From positions 1 to 34,858 of the forward strand of contig JACQHH010000199.1 of NCBI GenBank assembly GCA_016199125.1: a stretch of 34,858 bases of DNA, read 5' to 3'. This DNA comes from Candidatus Lambdaproteobacteria bacterium (GTDB lineage Bacteria; SAR324; JACQKK01). Each line of letters opens with the position of its first letter. Within the stretch, counting starts at the first letter, position 1. The position numbers and the translations under genes are program-made. The notes beneath the pieces are model-generated. The model saw only the letters and a list, made by a program, of their open reading frames with translations, made no database searches and was not told the DNA's origin. This document shows, in pieces, positions 26,440-34,798 of this stretch.

Positions 26440-27624
26440 ATGACCGGTGTTTTGGAGGGCGTGCGCGTCCTGGACTTCGGGCGCCACATCGCCGGCCCGT
26501 TCTGCGCGACCATGCTCGCGGACATGGGCGCCGAAGTGATCCGCATCGAGAAGATCGACGGCAGCGAGGACCGTTACGTGTTTCCCGTGGGCGAAGGCGG
26601 CACGGGAGCAGGCTTCCTGCAACTGGGGCGCAACAAACTGGGGCTGACCCTGAACCCCATGAAGCCCCAGGGGCGCGACGTGGTGCACAAGCTGGTGCGC
26701 ACGGCGGACGTCGTGGTGGCCAACCTGCCCCTGCCGGCCCTGGTGTCCATGGGCATCGACTACGAGAACCTCAAGGCGATCAAGCCCGACATCATCCTGA
26801 CCATGATCTCCGCCTTCGGCATCGACGGGCCCTACAAGGAACGCGTGGGCTTCGATCTGCTGGGCCAGGCCATGTCCGGCTCCATGCACGTCAGCGGTCC
26901 GGCCGACGTGCCCACCCGCACCAACACGCCCTGGGTGGACTACGGCACGGCGCTCTTCGCCGCCTTCGGCACCCTGGCGGCCATCCTGGAGCGGCGCAAG
27001 ACGGGGCAGGGCCAGTTGGTGGAAGCGTCGCTCTTTTCCACCAGCCTGGCGTTCAACGCGGCCATTCTCATCGATCAGCACGTGCTGCAAAACGGCCGCG
27101 AAGGCCGCGGCAACCTGGGCATGAACTCCGCGCCCAACGATGCCTACCGTACCCGGGACGGCTGGATCGTGCTCATGATCGTGGGCGATCCCATCTATGA
27201 GCGTTGGGCCAAGCTGATGGGCGAGCCCAAGTGGCTGGAGGACCCGCGCTTCAAGACCGACCAGAGCCGCGCCGACCACGGCGAGGAGATCAGCGCGCGC
27301 ATGTCCGACTGGTGCCGCACCCGCAGCAACGCGCAGGCGCTGGAGGAGCTGGAGCAGGCCCGTATCCCGGCCGGGCCGGTGTACACGCCGCAGGAGGCGC
27401 TCGACGACCCGCACGCCCAGGCGCGCGAGCTGTTCAAGTCCCTGGAATATCCGGGCGTGCCACGGCCGGTGCCCCTGGTGGACACGCCGGTGCGCCTGTC
27501 CCACAACCCGGGCGGCATCCGCAAGCGCGCCCCCCTGCTGGGCGAGAACACCGACGCGCTGCTGGCCGAGCTGGGCTACGCAACCGAGGAGATCGCCGCG
27601 CTGCGCAAGGCCCGCGTCGTCTAG
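26440..27624 (+). CDS. CaiB/BaiF (family III) CoA-transferase
   Basis: LEGVRVLDFGRHIAGPFCATMLADMGAEVIRIEK, AFGIDGPYKERVGFDLLGQAMSG, WVDYGTALFAAFG, GQGQLVEASL. Confidence 0.92.
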   Translation: MTGVLEGVRVLDFGRHIAGPFCATMLADMGAEVIRIEKIDGSEDRYVFPVGEGGTGAGFLQLGRNKLGLTLNPMKPQGRDVVHKLVRTADVVVANLPLPALVSMGIDYENLKAIKPDIILTMISAFGIDGPYKERVGFDLLGQAMSGSMHVSGPADVPTRTNTPWVDYGTALFAAFGTLAAILERRKTGQGQLVEASLFSTSLAFNAAILIDQHVLQNGREGRGNLGMNSAPNDAYRTRDGWIVLMIVGDPIYERWAKLMGEPKWLEDPRFKTDQSRADHGEEISARMSDWCRTRSNAQALEELEQARIPAGPVYTPQEALDDPHAQARELFKSLEYPGVPRPVPLVDTPVRLSHNPGGIRKRAPLLGENTDALLAELGYATEEIAALRKARVV

Positions 27625-27675
27625 CCGACCTGTGCACCGGGCTTGGCGCGAGGCCGCCGCGGTGCCCAGCAACAC

Positions 27676-27909
27676 TCAGAGGGTCTTGTGCGTGCCGTCG
27701 CAGAAGGGCTTGTTGCCGCTGTGCTTGCAGCCGCACCAGGCGATGCGCTTGGCCTCCACTTCCACAATGATCGGTTTGAGCTCGGTAACCTTGTGCGAGC
27801 CGTCGCAATAGGGCTGGTTTTGCGATCGACCGCAGCGGCACCAGGCTTTTTTGCCTGCCGTCTCGTCGATCACATAGGGTCCTTTTTGGGCTATGATGGG
27901 CTCGGTCAC
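27676..27909 (-). CDS. tandem CDGSH iron-sulfur domain protein
   Basis: Two CDGSH-like motifs: WCRCGRSQNQPYCDGSH and WCGCKHSGNKPFCDGTH. Probable GTG start with upstream CAGGAG. Confidence 0.9.
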   Translation of the reverse strand: MTEPIIAQKGPYVIDETAGKKAWCRCGRSQNQPYCDGSHKVTELKPIIVEVEAKRIAWCGCKHSGNKPFCDGTHKTL

Positions 27910-28336
27910 GTTGCGGGCTCCTGGTCTTGGGAACATGTGCGCCGCTTCGGTGAAGCCGCGCTGGCCGGTTCAAGCAGGGAAGCATAATCCATAGCCCGGC
28001 CTCTGCGTTGTAAGCCAATTCACCGCGCGTCGCGCAAAAAACGCGGTCCGCGGCGCGCTGGAACGAATTCCGGGTGCGCGTTGCAAATCGGGGGCGAATC
28101 CGGTTTAGATGATTTGCGGGCCGTGCGGCTCGATGGAGCGCCCGCCTCTCAGCGCCTGTGGCGTGCAAGCGGATGGGCCGGCAAGGCGCATCCCGCCTCA
28201 TGACACGCCGCGGAAAAACGCGCCGATCACCTGACCCAAACGCAATAATCGGCGTTTAACCTGATACGTTCCGACACGCGCCGCGCCAAGCCACGCCGCG
28301 GCCCCACAACCGGCACCACTGGAGAAACAGGGCCTC

Positions 28337-28858
28337 ATGAACAATAGTACCGATGTCCAGGGCATGCACCCGCACTTCGACCAGAAACGGGCCGAAGCGC
28401 TTTATGACGCCTACTGGCAGTATCTCTCCGAAGCCAATGTGGTCGATCTGCAACGCGTGCGGGCGGACATGATGACTTGGCGCCGAGGCTCGGCGCAGAT
28501 GGTGCTCAAGATCAACGAAGGCCTGAACAATATCAGCATCTATTCCGTGCTGGTGGCCGGCGTGGCGGGTTCCGAGGCGCTGTTCCGCCACCTGCTGACC
28601 TACAACGTGCTGCAACGGCGCGAGTCGCTGGGGCTGGTCGAAAAGAACAACAAGCTCTACGTGGTGCTCAAGTACACCATGGAGCTGGAGTTGGTGAACG
28701 CGGAGGTGCTGCAACGCCACGTGTACGCGTTGCAGGAGGTGGCCGACAAACTGGACACGGAATTGATGGAGCAGTTCGGAGGAAGCCTGCACTTCGAGGA
28801 TTGGGACCGCCTGGACCAGAGCGGCGTGGACAACCTGTTGACCAATCTGTTCGGCTGA
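28337..28858 (+). CDS. hypothetical protein, YbjN/type III secretion chaperone (CesT)-like
   Basis: LRHLLTYNVLQRRESLGL-type helix followed by NNKLYVVLKYTMELELVNAEVLQRHVYALQEVADKLDTELMEQFGG; fold resemblance judged by eye. Confidence 0.6.
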   Translation: MNNSTDVQGMHPHFDQKRAEALYDAYWQYLSEANVVDLQRVRADMMTWRRGSAQMVLKINEGLNNISIYSVLVAGVAGSEALFRHLLTYNVLQRRESLGLVEKNNKLYVVLKYTMELELVNAEVLQRHVYALQEVADKLDTELMEQFGGSLHFEDWDRLDQSGVDNLLTNLFG

Positions 28859-28914
28859 GCCGACCGGCGTGGCGATGATCTGATTTCAGAACGGCGCCCC
28901 CGCGCACAGGAGCG

Positions 28915-28942
28915 CCTCCCGTGCACTTGTGCTCCGGGGAGG
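28915..28942. terminator. possible bidirectional stem-loop between convergent genes
   Basis: CCTCCC (28915-28920) / GGGAGG (28937-28942) with inner GCAC/GTGC pairing; lies between the convergent 28337-28858 (+) and fliN (-). Confidence 0.4.
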
Positions 28943-28997
28943 ATCTGCGTGATCCCTTGGCCGCGTGCCTGGTGCGCTGCCTGACGGGAATTCGGAA

Positions 28998-29420
28998 TTA
29001 ATTGTCCGCTGAGGAAACCGCTTCGGATTCGTCGGGGCGCGTCACCTCGCTGATGCGCACGCCGTAACGCTCATTGACCACCACCACCTCGCCCCGGGCC
29101 ATCAGGCGTCCGGACACCGTGATGTCCATGGGCTCGCCCACGACCTTGGTGAACTCCACGATGCCACCCACGCTCAGGCCCAGGATTTCGCGCACGCTGA
29201 GCTGGGTCTGGCCGATCTCCACGCTGAGCCGCAGCGGCACATCGTGGATGAATTCGATCTTGTGGTAGGGGCTGTCGGTATCGTCGTCATGACCCTTGGC
29301 CGCGGCAATGGGGCTGAGCGACTTGCGGTGACCGATGACGGAATAGAGTTCATCGTCCCCTTCCTCGGCACCAAAATCGTCCGCTTCGGTCAGGGCGGTG
29401 TCGTCGTCACGTTGGGCCAT
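28998..29420 (-). CDS. fliN: flagellar motor switch protein FliN (SpoA domain) with acidic N-terminal extension
   Basis: IHDVPLRLSVEIGQTQLSVREILGLSVGGIVEFTKVVGEPMDITVSGRLMARGEVVVVNERYGVRISEV is a classic FliN C-domain. Confidence 0.9.
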   Translation of the reverse strand: MAQRDDDTALTEADDFGAEEGDDELYSVIGHRKSLSPIAAAKGHDDDTDSPYHKIEFIHDVPLRLSVEIGQTQLSVREILGLSVGGIVEFTKVVGEPMDITVSGRLMARGEVVVVNERYGVRISEVTRPDESEAVSSADN

Positions 29421-29555
29421 GGTCGGCTCCGGTCGGTACAGGTTCAGCCCTGGGCGGATTCCGCCTCGCGGGCTGCAAGCAGGGTCCCCTGCGAAAGTTC
29501 TATCAATTCCCGTACCAAATTGATACGGCGCCCTTTTTTTCGCGGACCCGCGCGC

Positions 29556-29584
29556 TTGACCGGCGCTGTCCGGGGCTTGATACT
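29556..29584 (+). promoter_or_regulatory. putative sigma70 promoter of the glycosylphosphotransferase gene
   Basis: TTGACC (29556-29561), 17-nt spacer, GATACT (29579-29584). Confidence 0.45.
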
Positions 29585-29650
29585 ATGGCCAGATGCGGAA
29601 TGCGCGCCACCTCCCTGCGCGCGTTCCCGCGCCGTCACCGCGCTGTGCCG

Positions 29651-31294
29651 ATGCCGCGGATGGGCGCCCTTGCCGGGTGGTGTAGAACCGTGCTTCGCCG
29701 CCAATACCAGATCGTACTTGCCGCTACGGTGGTGCTGGACCTGCTGCTGATCCTGGCGGCCTGGAACGCGTCCTACTGGATGCGCTTCTACGCCGTCAAT
29801 GTCCCTCCCGCCCAGATGTACATCCTGCCCCGCGCGGCCGAGCACGGCCTCAACGCAGCCGGGCTGGACTATGGCGACGTGGCGTTGCTGGACCTGCTGC
29901 TGGACAAGCCCTATTCCAACTTGTTTGCGCTGCGCCGGGCCATCGCGGAGAATCTCTCGCCGGACAAGTTCGCCCTGCTCGATGCGCGGCTGGAGTCGCT
30001 GGTGCGCGAGTTGCCGGCCATCCCGCCCTATGCGCCCTACCGCAAGGTGAACAACTTCCTGATCATCCTTTCGCTGATCGTCTTCAGGCTGACGGGCGTC
30101 TACGGCGGGGTACCCTTCCAGACTTTGCGCCGCGAGATCGCCGCGGCCTGGAAGGGAGGCGTGGCCGTGATCGTGGTCACGATGGCCACCAGCTTCTTCT
30201 ATCGCGATTTTGAGTATTCGCGGGTGCACATGGTCTACTTCGGCCTGCTGGCGCTGGGCCTGCTGGCCTTGGGCCGGCTGACCCTGCGCGGAGTGTTGGC
30301 CGCCTTGCGGCAGCGCGGCTATCTGCTGCGCAGCTTTGTCCTGGTGGGGGATTCGGCGCTGGCCGCCCGCTTCTACGCACAATGGCAGCGCCACCCCAAC
30401 CTGGGCATGCGGTTGCTGGGGCTGGTCACGCCGGGAGACACCGTGGAAACCCCGGCCCTGCGCGACATTCCGCGGCTCGGACCCATCTCCGCGCTGAGCG
30501 ACATTCTCACGCGCACCTCGGCGCAACTGGTGGTCAGCGCCCTGACCATGGCGCAACACGACTCCGTCGCGGCGCTGCAACAGGGCCTGGCCACGCACCT
30601 GGTGGATCACAAGATCGTGCCCGACCTCTACAGCCCCACGACCCTGCATGCGGAGCCGGAAAAGCTGGGAGGCATTCCGCTGATCACCGTCACGCAAAGC
30701 CCCCTGGAGGGCTGGAACCTGGTGGTTAAACGCACCATCGACGTGGCGGGCAGCCTGGTGGCGCTGTTGCTGTTCTCGCCACTGTTCCTGGCCATCGTGC
30801 TGGCCATGCGCCTTTCGTCCCCCGGGCCCGTCTTCTATATGCAGGAGCGCATGGGCTGGAACGGGCGCAACTTCAACATGCTCAAGTTTCGTTCCATGCG
30901 CGTGGACGCCGAGGCGCAGACCGGGGCCGTGTGGGCCAGTGCCGACGACGCCCGCAGCACGCTCATCGGGCGCCTGCTGCGCCGCACGAGCCTGGACGAG
31001 TTGCCGCAGCTCATCAACGTGCTGCGCGGGGAGATGAGCCTGGTGGGCCCGCGCCCGGAGCGACCGGTGTTCATCGAGAATTTCCGCACGCAGATTCCGC
31101 ACTACATGCTGCGCCACAAGATCAAGGCGGGCATGACAGGCTGGGCGCAGATCAACGGCTGGCGGGGCAACACCTCGCTGGAGAAGCGCATCGAGTTTGA
31201 CCTGTTTTATATTTCACACTGGTCAATCGGCTTCGATTTTCGTATTTTATTTCTGACGCTCTTCAAGGGGTTCATCCATCCCAACGCCTATTAG
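29651..31294 (+). CDS. polyprenyl (undecaprenyl-phosphate) glycosylphosphotransferase, WcaJ/WbaP family
   Basis: KRTIDVAGSLVALLLFSPLFLAIVLAMRLSSPGPVFYMQERMGWNGRNFNMLKFRSMR, RRTSLDELPQLINVLRGEMSLVGPRPE, GMTGWAQINGWRG. Start uncertain (29651 ATG or 29690 GTG). Confidence 0.93.
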   Translation: MPRMGALAGWCRTVLRRQYQIVLAATVVLDLLLILAAWNASYWMRFYAVNVPPAQMYILPRAAEHGLNAAGLDYGDVALLDLLLDKPYSNLFALRRAIAENLSPDKFALLDARLESLVRELPAIPPYAPYRKVNNFLIILSLIVFRLTGVYGGVPFQTLRREIAAAWKGGVAVIVVTMATSFFYRDFEYSRVHMVYFGLLALGLLALGRLTLRGVLAALRQRGYLLRSFVLVGDSALAARFYAQWQRHPNLGMRLLGLVTPGDTVETPALRDIPRLGPISALSDILTRTSAQLVVSALTMAQHDSVAALQQGLATHLVDHKIVPDLYSPTTLHAEPEKLGGIPLITVTQSPLEGWNLVVKRTIDVAGSLVALLLFSPLFLAIVLAMRLSSPGPVFYMQERMGWNGRNFNMLKFRSMRVDAEAQTGAVWASADDARSTLIGRLLRRTSLDELPQLINVLRGEMSLVGPRPERPVFIENFRTQIPHYMLRHKIKAGMTGWAQINGWRGNTSLEKRIEFDLFYISHWSIGFDFRILFLTLFKGFIHPNAY

Positions 31295-31384
31295 GGGCAC
31301 AGGAAGTGCCCTTGATCGGCCCCGCAGCGGGTGGAGTGCTTGGCGTGTGCCCCGCGAAGGAACCTACCACAGGGAGGTGACGCC

Positions 31385-32242
31385 ATGGCCACATCGGCAA
31401 ATCCCGCCAAGTTCTTGTCTTCCAAGCACAGCCGCACCTATCGCCTTGAAATGGAAGGCCGCACCCTGATGTTGCTCGTCGGGTTGCTGGCACTCACCGG
31501 CCTGGTGGTCTTCTACCTGGGCATGCTCAGCGGCATGGGCCTGCGCGACGCCAACACGGCCGCGCCGGTGGCCGGGCTGGTGCCTGCCACGCCATCCGCC
31601 GCGAGCGGCCCGAATGCTCAGGGCGCCGCGCAGCCCACCGGAGAGGAGGCGCTGAAGCCCGAGTCCTTGAGCTTCAATCAGTCCCTCACCGGAGACAAGG
31701 CGGCCCTGGAGGGTCTCAGGATTACCGATTCCGGCGTCACCCAGCGCACCGAGGCCTTGTTGACCCGCGCCGAGCGCGAGCTGGTGCTGGAGGAGGTGCC
31801 GGTGCCGAAGCAGCCCCTGGCAGCCGGCCCCGCTGCGCCTCAGGTGGTCAAGCCCAGCGCAGCAGCCCCCGCCGCACCGCAGGTGGCCAGGCCCAGCGCG
31901 GCTGCCCCGGCAGCGTCCCGCGCCAACGCCGCCACACCCGCGCCGGCCCGGCAGCCCCAGGCACCCACCGCTCCGCAGGCCGCCGCGCCCACGGCCAACG
32001 GGGACGGTGCCTACACGGTGCAGGTGTTCTCATCGCAGCATGCCGACAATGCGCAGGAGCTGGTCTCCAACCTGCGGCGGCAGGGCTTCAACGCCTACAT
32101 GAATCAATTCCAGGCCGCCAACAGCAAGACCTGGTATCGAGTGCGCGTGGGCCGCGGCGCCACCAAGGCAGAAGCCGAGACGCTGAAGGAACGGCTGATG
32201 CGCGAGGCCAATATCAAGTCGCCGGCAGTGCTGCGCCAATAA
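31385..32242 (+). CDS. single-pass membrane protein with C-terminal SPOR domain
   Basis: TM segment TLMLLVGLLALTGLVVFYLGML, Ala/Pro-rich linker with PQV(V/A)xPSAAAPAA repeats, SPOR YTVQVFSSQHADNAQELVSNLRRQGFNAYM...WYRVRVG. Confidence 0.88.
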   Translation: MATSANPAKFLSSKHSRTYRLEMEGRTLMLLVGLLALTGLVVFYLGMLSGMGLRDANTAAPVAGLVPATPSAASGPNAQGAAQPTGEEALKPESLSFNQSLTGDKAALEGLRITDSGVTQRTEALLTRAERELVLEEVPVPKQPLAAGPAAPQVVKPSAAAPAAPQVARPSAAAPAASRANAATPAPARQPQAPTAPQAAAPTANGDGAYTVQVFSSQHADNAQELVSNLRRQGFNAYMNQFQAANSKTWYRVRVGRGATKAEAETLKERLMREANIKSPAVLRQ

Positions 32243-32370
32243 CTTCGCCGCCCGACCTCCCTCTCCTCCTCCGGGACGCTCCCGCTCGGCGCGGTGCCAC
32301 CCCGCGCCGGGGAATTTCCACCCTGCGCGGCGTGGTGCGTCGAGACGAAATTCAGCGGGCCGCGGCGAGA

Positions 32371-33594
32371 CTAGGGGGCGGACCAGATGCTGCTGTCCGG
32401 CCGGAAGGCCAGCCAGGCGAAGGCGAAGTGGTTGCCATGGGGCAGCGGGGTGAGCCGCTTGCCCAGCAGTGGGCCGGCGGTGGCGTGGCCGAACTGGTTC
32501 CACGTGGAATGCGTCTGCTCGTCCAGCCAGCGGCCAGCCTCGCTCCGCACGAAGGTCAGCTCGCGCCCCTCCAGCTTGCGCGCGAACACGGCGCCTGAGC
32601 CGACTTCCCGCGATTCGCCGATGACCCGTCCGGCCAGGGCCGAGCGCGTGCCGGCGGTGAAAAAGACCACCACCGCCTCGCCGCCCAGACGGTCGTTCAC
32701 GGCGCCCAGCGGCGCCAACAGGCGATAGGGGTAGGCCCGGGCCACGGAGCCCCGTTCCAGGGCCACCACGCGCTCGGTGGCCGGCAGACGCGCATCCACC
32801 GCGGAGCGCATGAGGAAGGGCTGGGTGTTTTCCGGGCTGTCGTAGTCTTCGTACGGATTGATGCCATAAGGCCGGAAATGGCCGGTCTCGCGCGAAAGCA
32901 CCTTGCCCTGGGGAAAAGCCTGGCGATAGGTGGCGAAGGCCACCAGCGGCGCCGGAAGGAAGGTGAGCGTGGTGCCCGTATAGGCCCCTACGATGCCCGT
33001 GCCGGTAAGCTGCTGCCACCACGATTCGGTCTGGCGGTCCCACATCACCAGATCGCTGTTGCGCAGCTTGCCCGTGGTGCCGAAGTCCAGCACGCGCCCT
33101 TCCACGCGGCGGTCGAACACCAGGGCGCTGTTGCACAGGGGGCAGAAGGTGATCACCAGCGGATCGCCCCCCACCGTGTCATTGACGATCTCGTGCCAGA
33201 TCAGCACCTGCAGCGGATAGGCGCGCACGTCGGCGCCGCGCTCCACCACCAGCACGGGCTCGCCCGCCTCCAGCCAGACAGCCGCCTCGGCGTTGCTGAC
33301 GAAGGCCGGCTTGTCGATGGGAGGAATGCCGTCCCGCGGGGGACCGCCGGAAATGATCTCGCGGAAGTCGACGGAAGCCTTGGCGAAGTCCGTGCGCGTC
33401 CATTCGCCGCGCCAGACCTGCACCTGAGGGCTGAGATGCTGATCGCCCGGGATGCGCTCTGCCGCGGCGACGGGCCAAGCGCAAAGCATCGCCAGCAGGC
33501 CCACGTGAAGGGCGGCACCTACGACCAGCCCGCGCCGTGCCGCGCCCTGGCGATGTCGCGCCGCGTCCGCATTGCGCTGGTTGCTCCCGCCCAT
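32371..33594 (-). CDS. DUF3179 domain-containing exported protein
   Basis: ADVRAYPLQVLIWHEIVNDTVGGDPLVITFCPLCNSALVFDRRVEGRVLDFGTTGKLRNSDLVMWDRQTESWWQQLTG is typical of DUF3179; N-terminal signal-like segment. Confidence 0.9.
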   Translation of the reverse strand: MGGSNQRNADAARHRQGAARRGLVVGAALHVGLLAMLCAWPVAAAERIPGDQHLSPQVQVWRGEWTRTDFAKASVDFREIISGGPPRDGIPPIDKPAFVSNAEAAVWLEAGEPVLVVERGADVRAYPLQVLIWHEIVNDTVGGDPLVITFCPLCNSALVFDRRVEGRVLDFGTTGKLRNSDLVMWDRQTESWWQQLTGTGIVGAYTGTTLTFLPAPLVAFATYRQAFPQGKVLSRETGHFRPYGINPYEDYDSPENTQPFLMRSAVDARLPATERVVALERGSVARAYPYRLLAPLGAVNDRLGGEAVVVFFTAGTRSALAGRVIGESREVGSGAVFARKLEGRELTFVRSEAGRWLDEQTHSTWNQFGHATAGPLLGKRLTPLPHGNHFAFAWLAFRPDSSIWSAP

Positions 33595-33970
33595 GCCACA
33601 CTCCCCTTCCCCCGGTGCGTCGCGTGCCGGACAATTGTCCGTGCTCCCGTCCGTATCCTACAGCAGTCGCAAAAAAAGCGTGTAAGCACCATTACCCGCG
33701 TAGCAGGTCCGCGGACCGGTGGGTGCTCCGCCCGGCTGTCGGCGCCATTGCAAAAGGCCGCCCGCCGGGGCTGGGCATCGGCGACCCCCAGAGGCGGAAG
33801 GTGGGGAAGTGGCGCGGCACGCGTGCCGTGGTGCGGGCGAACGCGTCTGCGCCGCGGAATCGTCCACGCAGATTTGCTTCGACTGTGGGGAGGTGTTGCC
33901 CGTGCGGAGGCACGCCGTCACGCCGTCGTGCGGCGGCGACCGGGCCTCGTGACGGGCCACCGGCAAGGCG

Positions 33971-34702
33971 TCAGGCGCCGGCCACGGAACCCAGGTCCAG
34001 ATCCTGGTAGATTCGCTTGCCGCCCAGAGAGTTCTGGAACACCGTCTTGACGGTTTCCGCATACCAGATGCCGCCGCGCTTGGAGGCAATCTTGCGGTCG
34101 TTCAGGTACTTGGCGATCTTGTGATAGCTCATGCCCGCGTCGCGCTTCTCGCGGATCAGGCGCACCGTGTCCAGCTCGTCCTGCACCGTGACGAGCATCT
34201 TGTCCTTGTAGGTGAAGCCGAAAGGCGCGTGGCCCACGCGCTCACCCTTGGAGCGCTTGCGCGCGATGATTTCCCGCGTGCGGTCGGAAATGCGCTTGGT
34301 GTCCCATTTGGCAAGGATGTCGATGATCGTCATGGCCAGACGGCCATTGTCGGCAGTTGAGTCCAGGCCCTCCTCAATGGAAATCAGACCGACCCGATGC
34401 TGGCCGCACACTTCGCTCACCAGACGGCTGAGCTGCCGGATGTTGCGCGTGAGGCGATCCAGGCGCGGGACGACGATCATGTCGAAGGCGCCGGTGGCGG
34501 ACAAGTCGATCAACTCATCAAGCTTGGTCTTGGACTGCGAGCTGTTGGTCGACACGATCTCACTGAAGACGTCCACCAACTCCCAATTTCTCTCGGCAAC
34601 GTAGTTTCTGATGATCTGTTCCTGGTCATCCAAGGTCAGATTTTTCGGTTGCGGGCTGAGCGTGTTATGGCTCGTGTATCCAATGACTTTCACCTTGTGC
34701 AC
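33971..34702 (-). CDS. serine recombinase (resolvase N-domain + PF07508-like domain) family protein, nucleophile position not Ser
   Basis: MIVVPRLDRLTRNIRQL, KRISDRTREIIARKRSKGERVGHAPFGFTYKD, Recombinase-like DELDTVRLIREKRDAGMSYHKIAKYLNDRKIASKRGGIWYAETVKTVFQN. Confidence 0.87.
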   Translation of the reverse strand: MHKVKVIGYTSHNTLSPQPKNLTLDDQEQIIRNYVAERNWELVDVFSEIVSTNSSQSKTKLDELIDLSATGAFDMIVVPRLDRLTRNIRQLSRLVSEVCGQHRVGLISIEEGLDSTADNGRLAMTIIDILAKWDTKRISDRTREIIARKRSKGERVGHAPFGFTYKDKMLVTVQDELDTVRLIREKRDAGMSYHKIAKYLNDRKIASKRGGIWYAETVKTVFQNSLGGKRIYQDLDLGSVAGA

Positions 34703-34733
34703 CTCTCAATGGCGACGCGTACTCATCCACGTC

Positions 34734-34758
34734 TCAGAAAAAACGTCCCGTTTTCTGA
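34734..34758. promoter_or_regulatory. inverted repeat/possible operator in a divergent intergenic region
   Basis: TCAGAAAA (34734-34741) and TTTTCTGA (34751-34758) perfect 8-bp arms, 9-bp spacer. Confidence 0.4.
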
Positions 34759-34798
34759 TAAACTACGGGAATCGATACAGTGAGTCAACACAAATAGG

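Noticed and set aside
29444-31117. 557-aa minus-strand ORF upstream of fliN
   Set aside because: Antisense to the glycosylphosphotransferase. Its last roughly 28 codons (INLVRELIELSQGTLLAAREAESAQG) look protein-like, but there is no clear start or SD.
31837-31917. PQVxxPSAAAPAA repeat
   Set aside because: Ordinary low-complexity linker in a SPOR protein.
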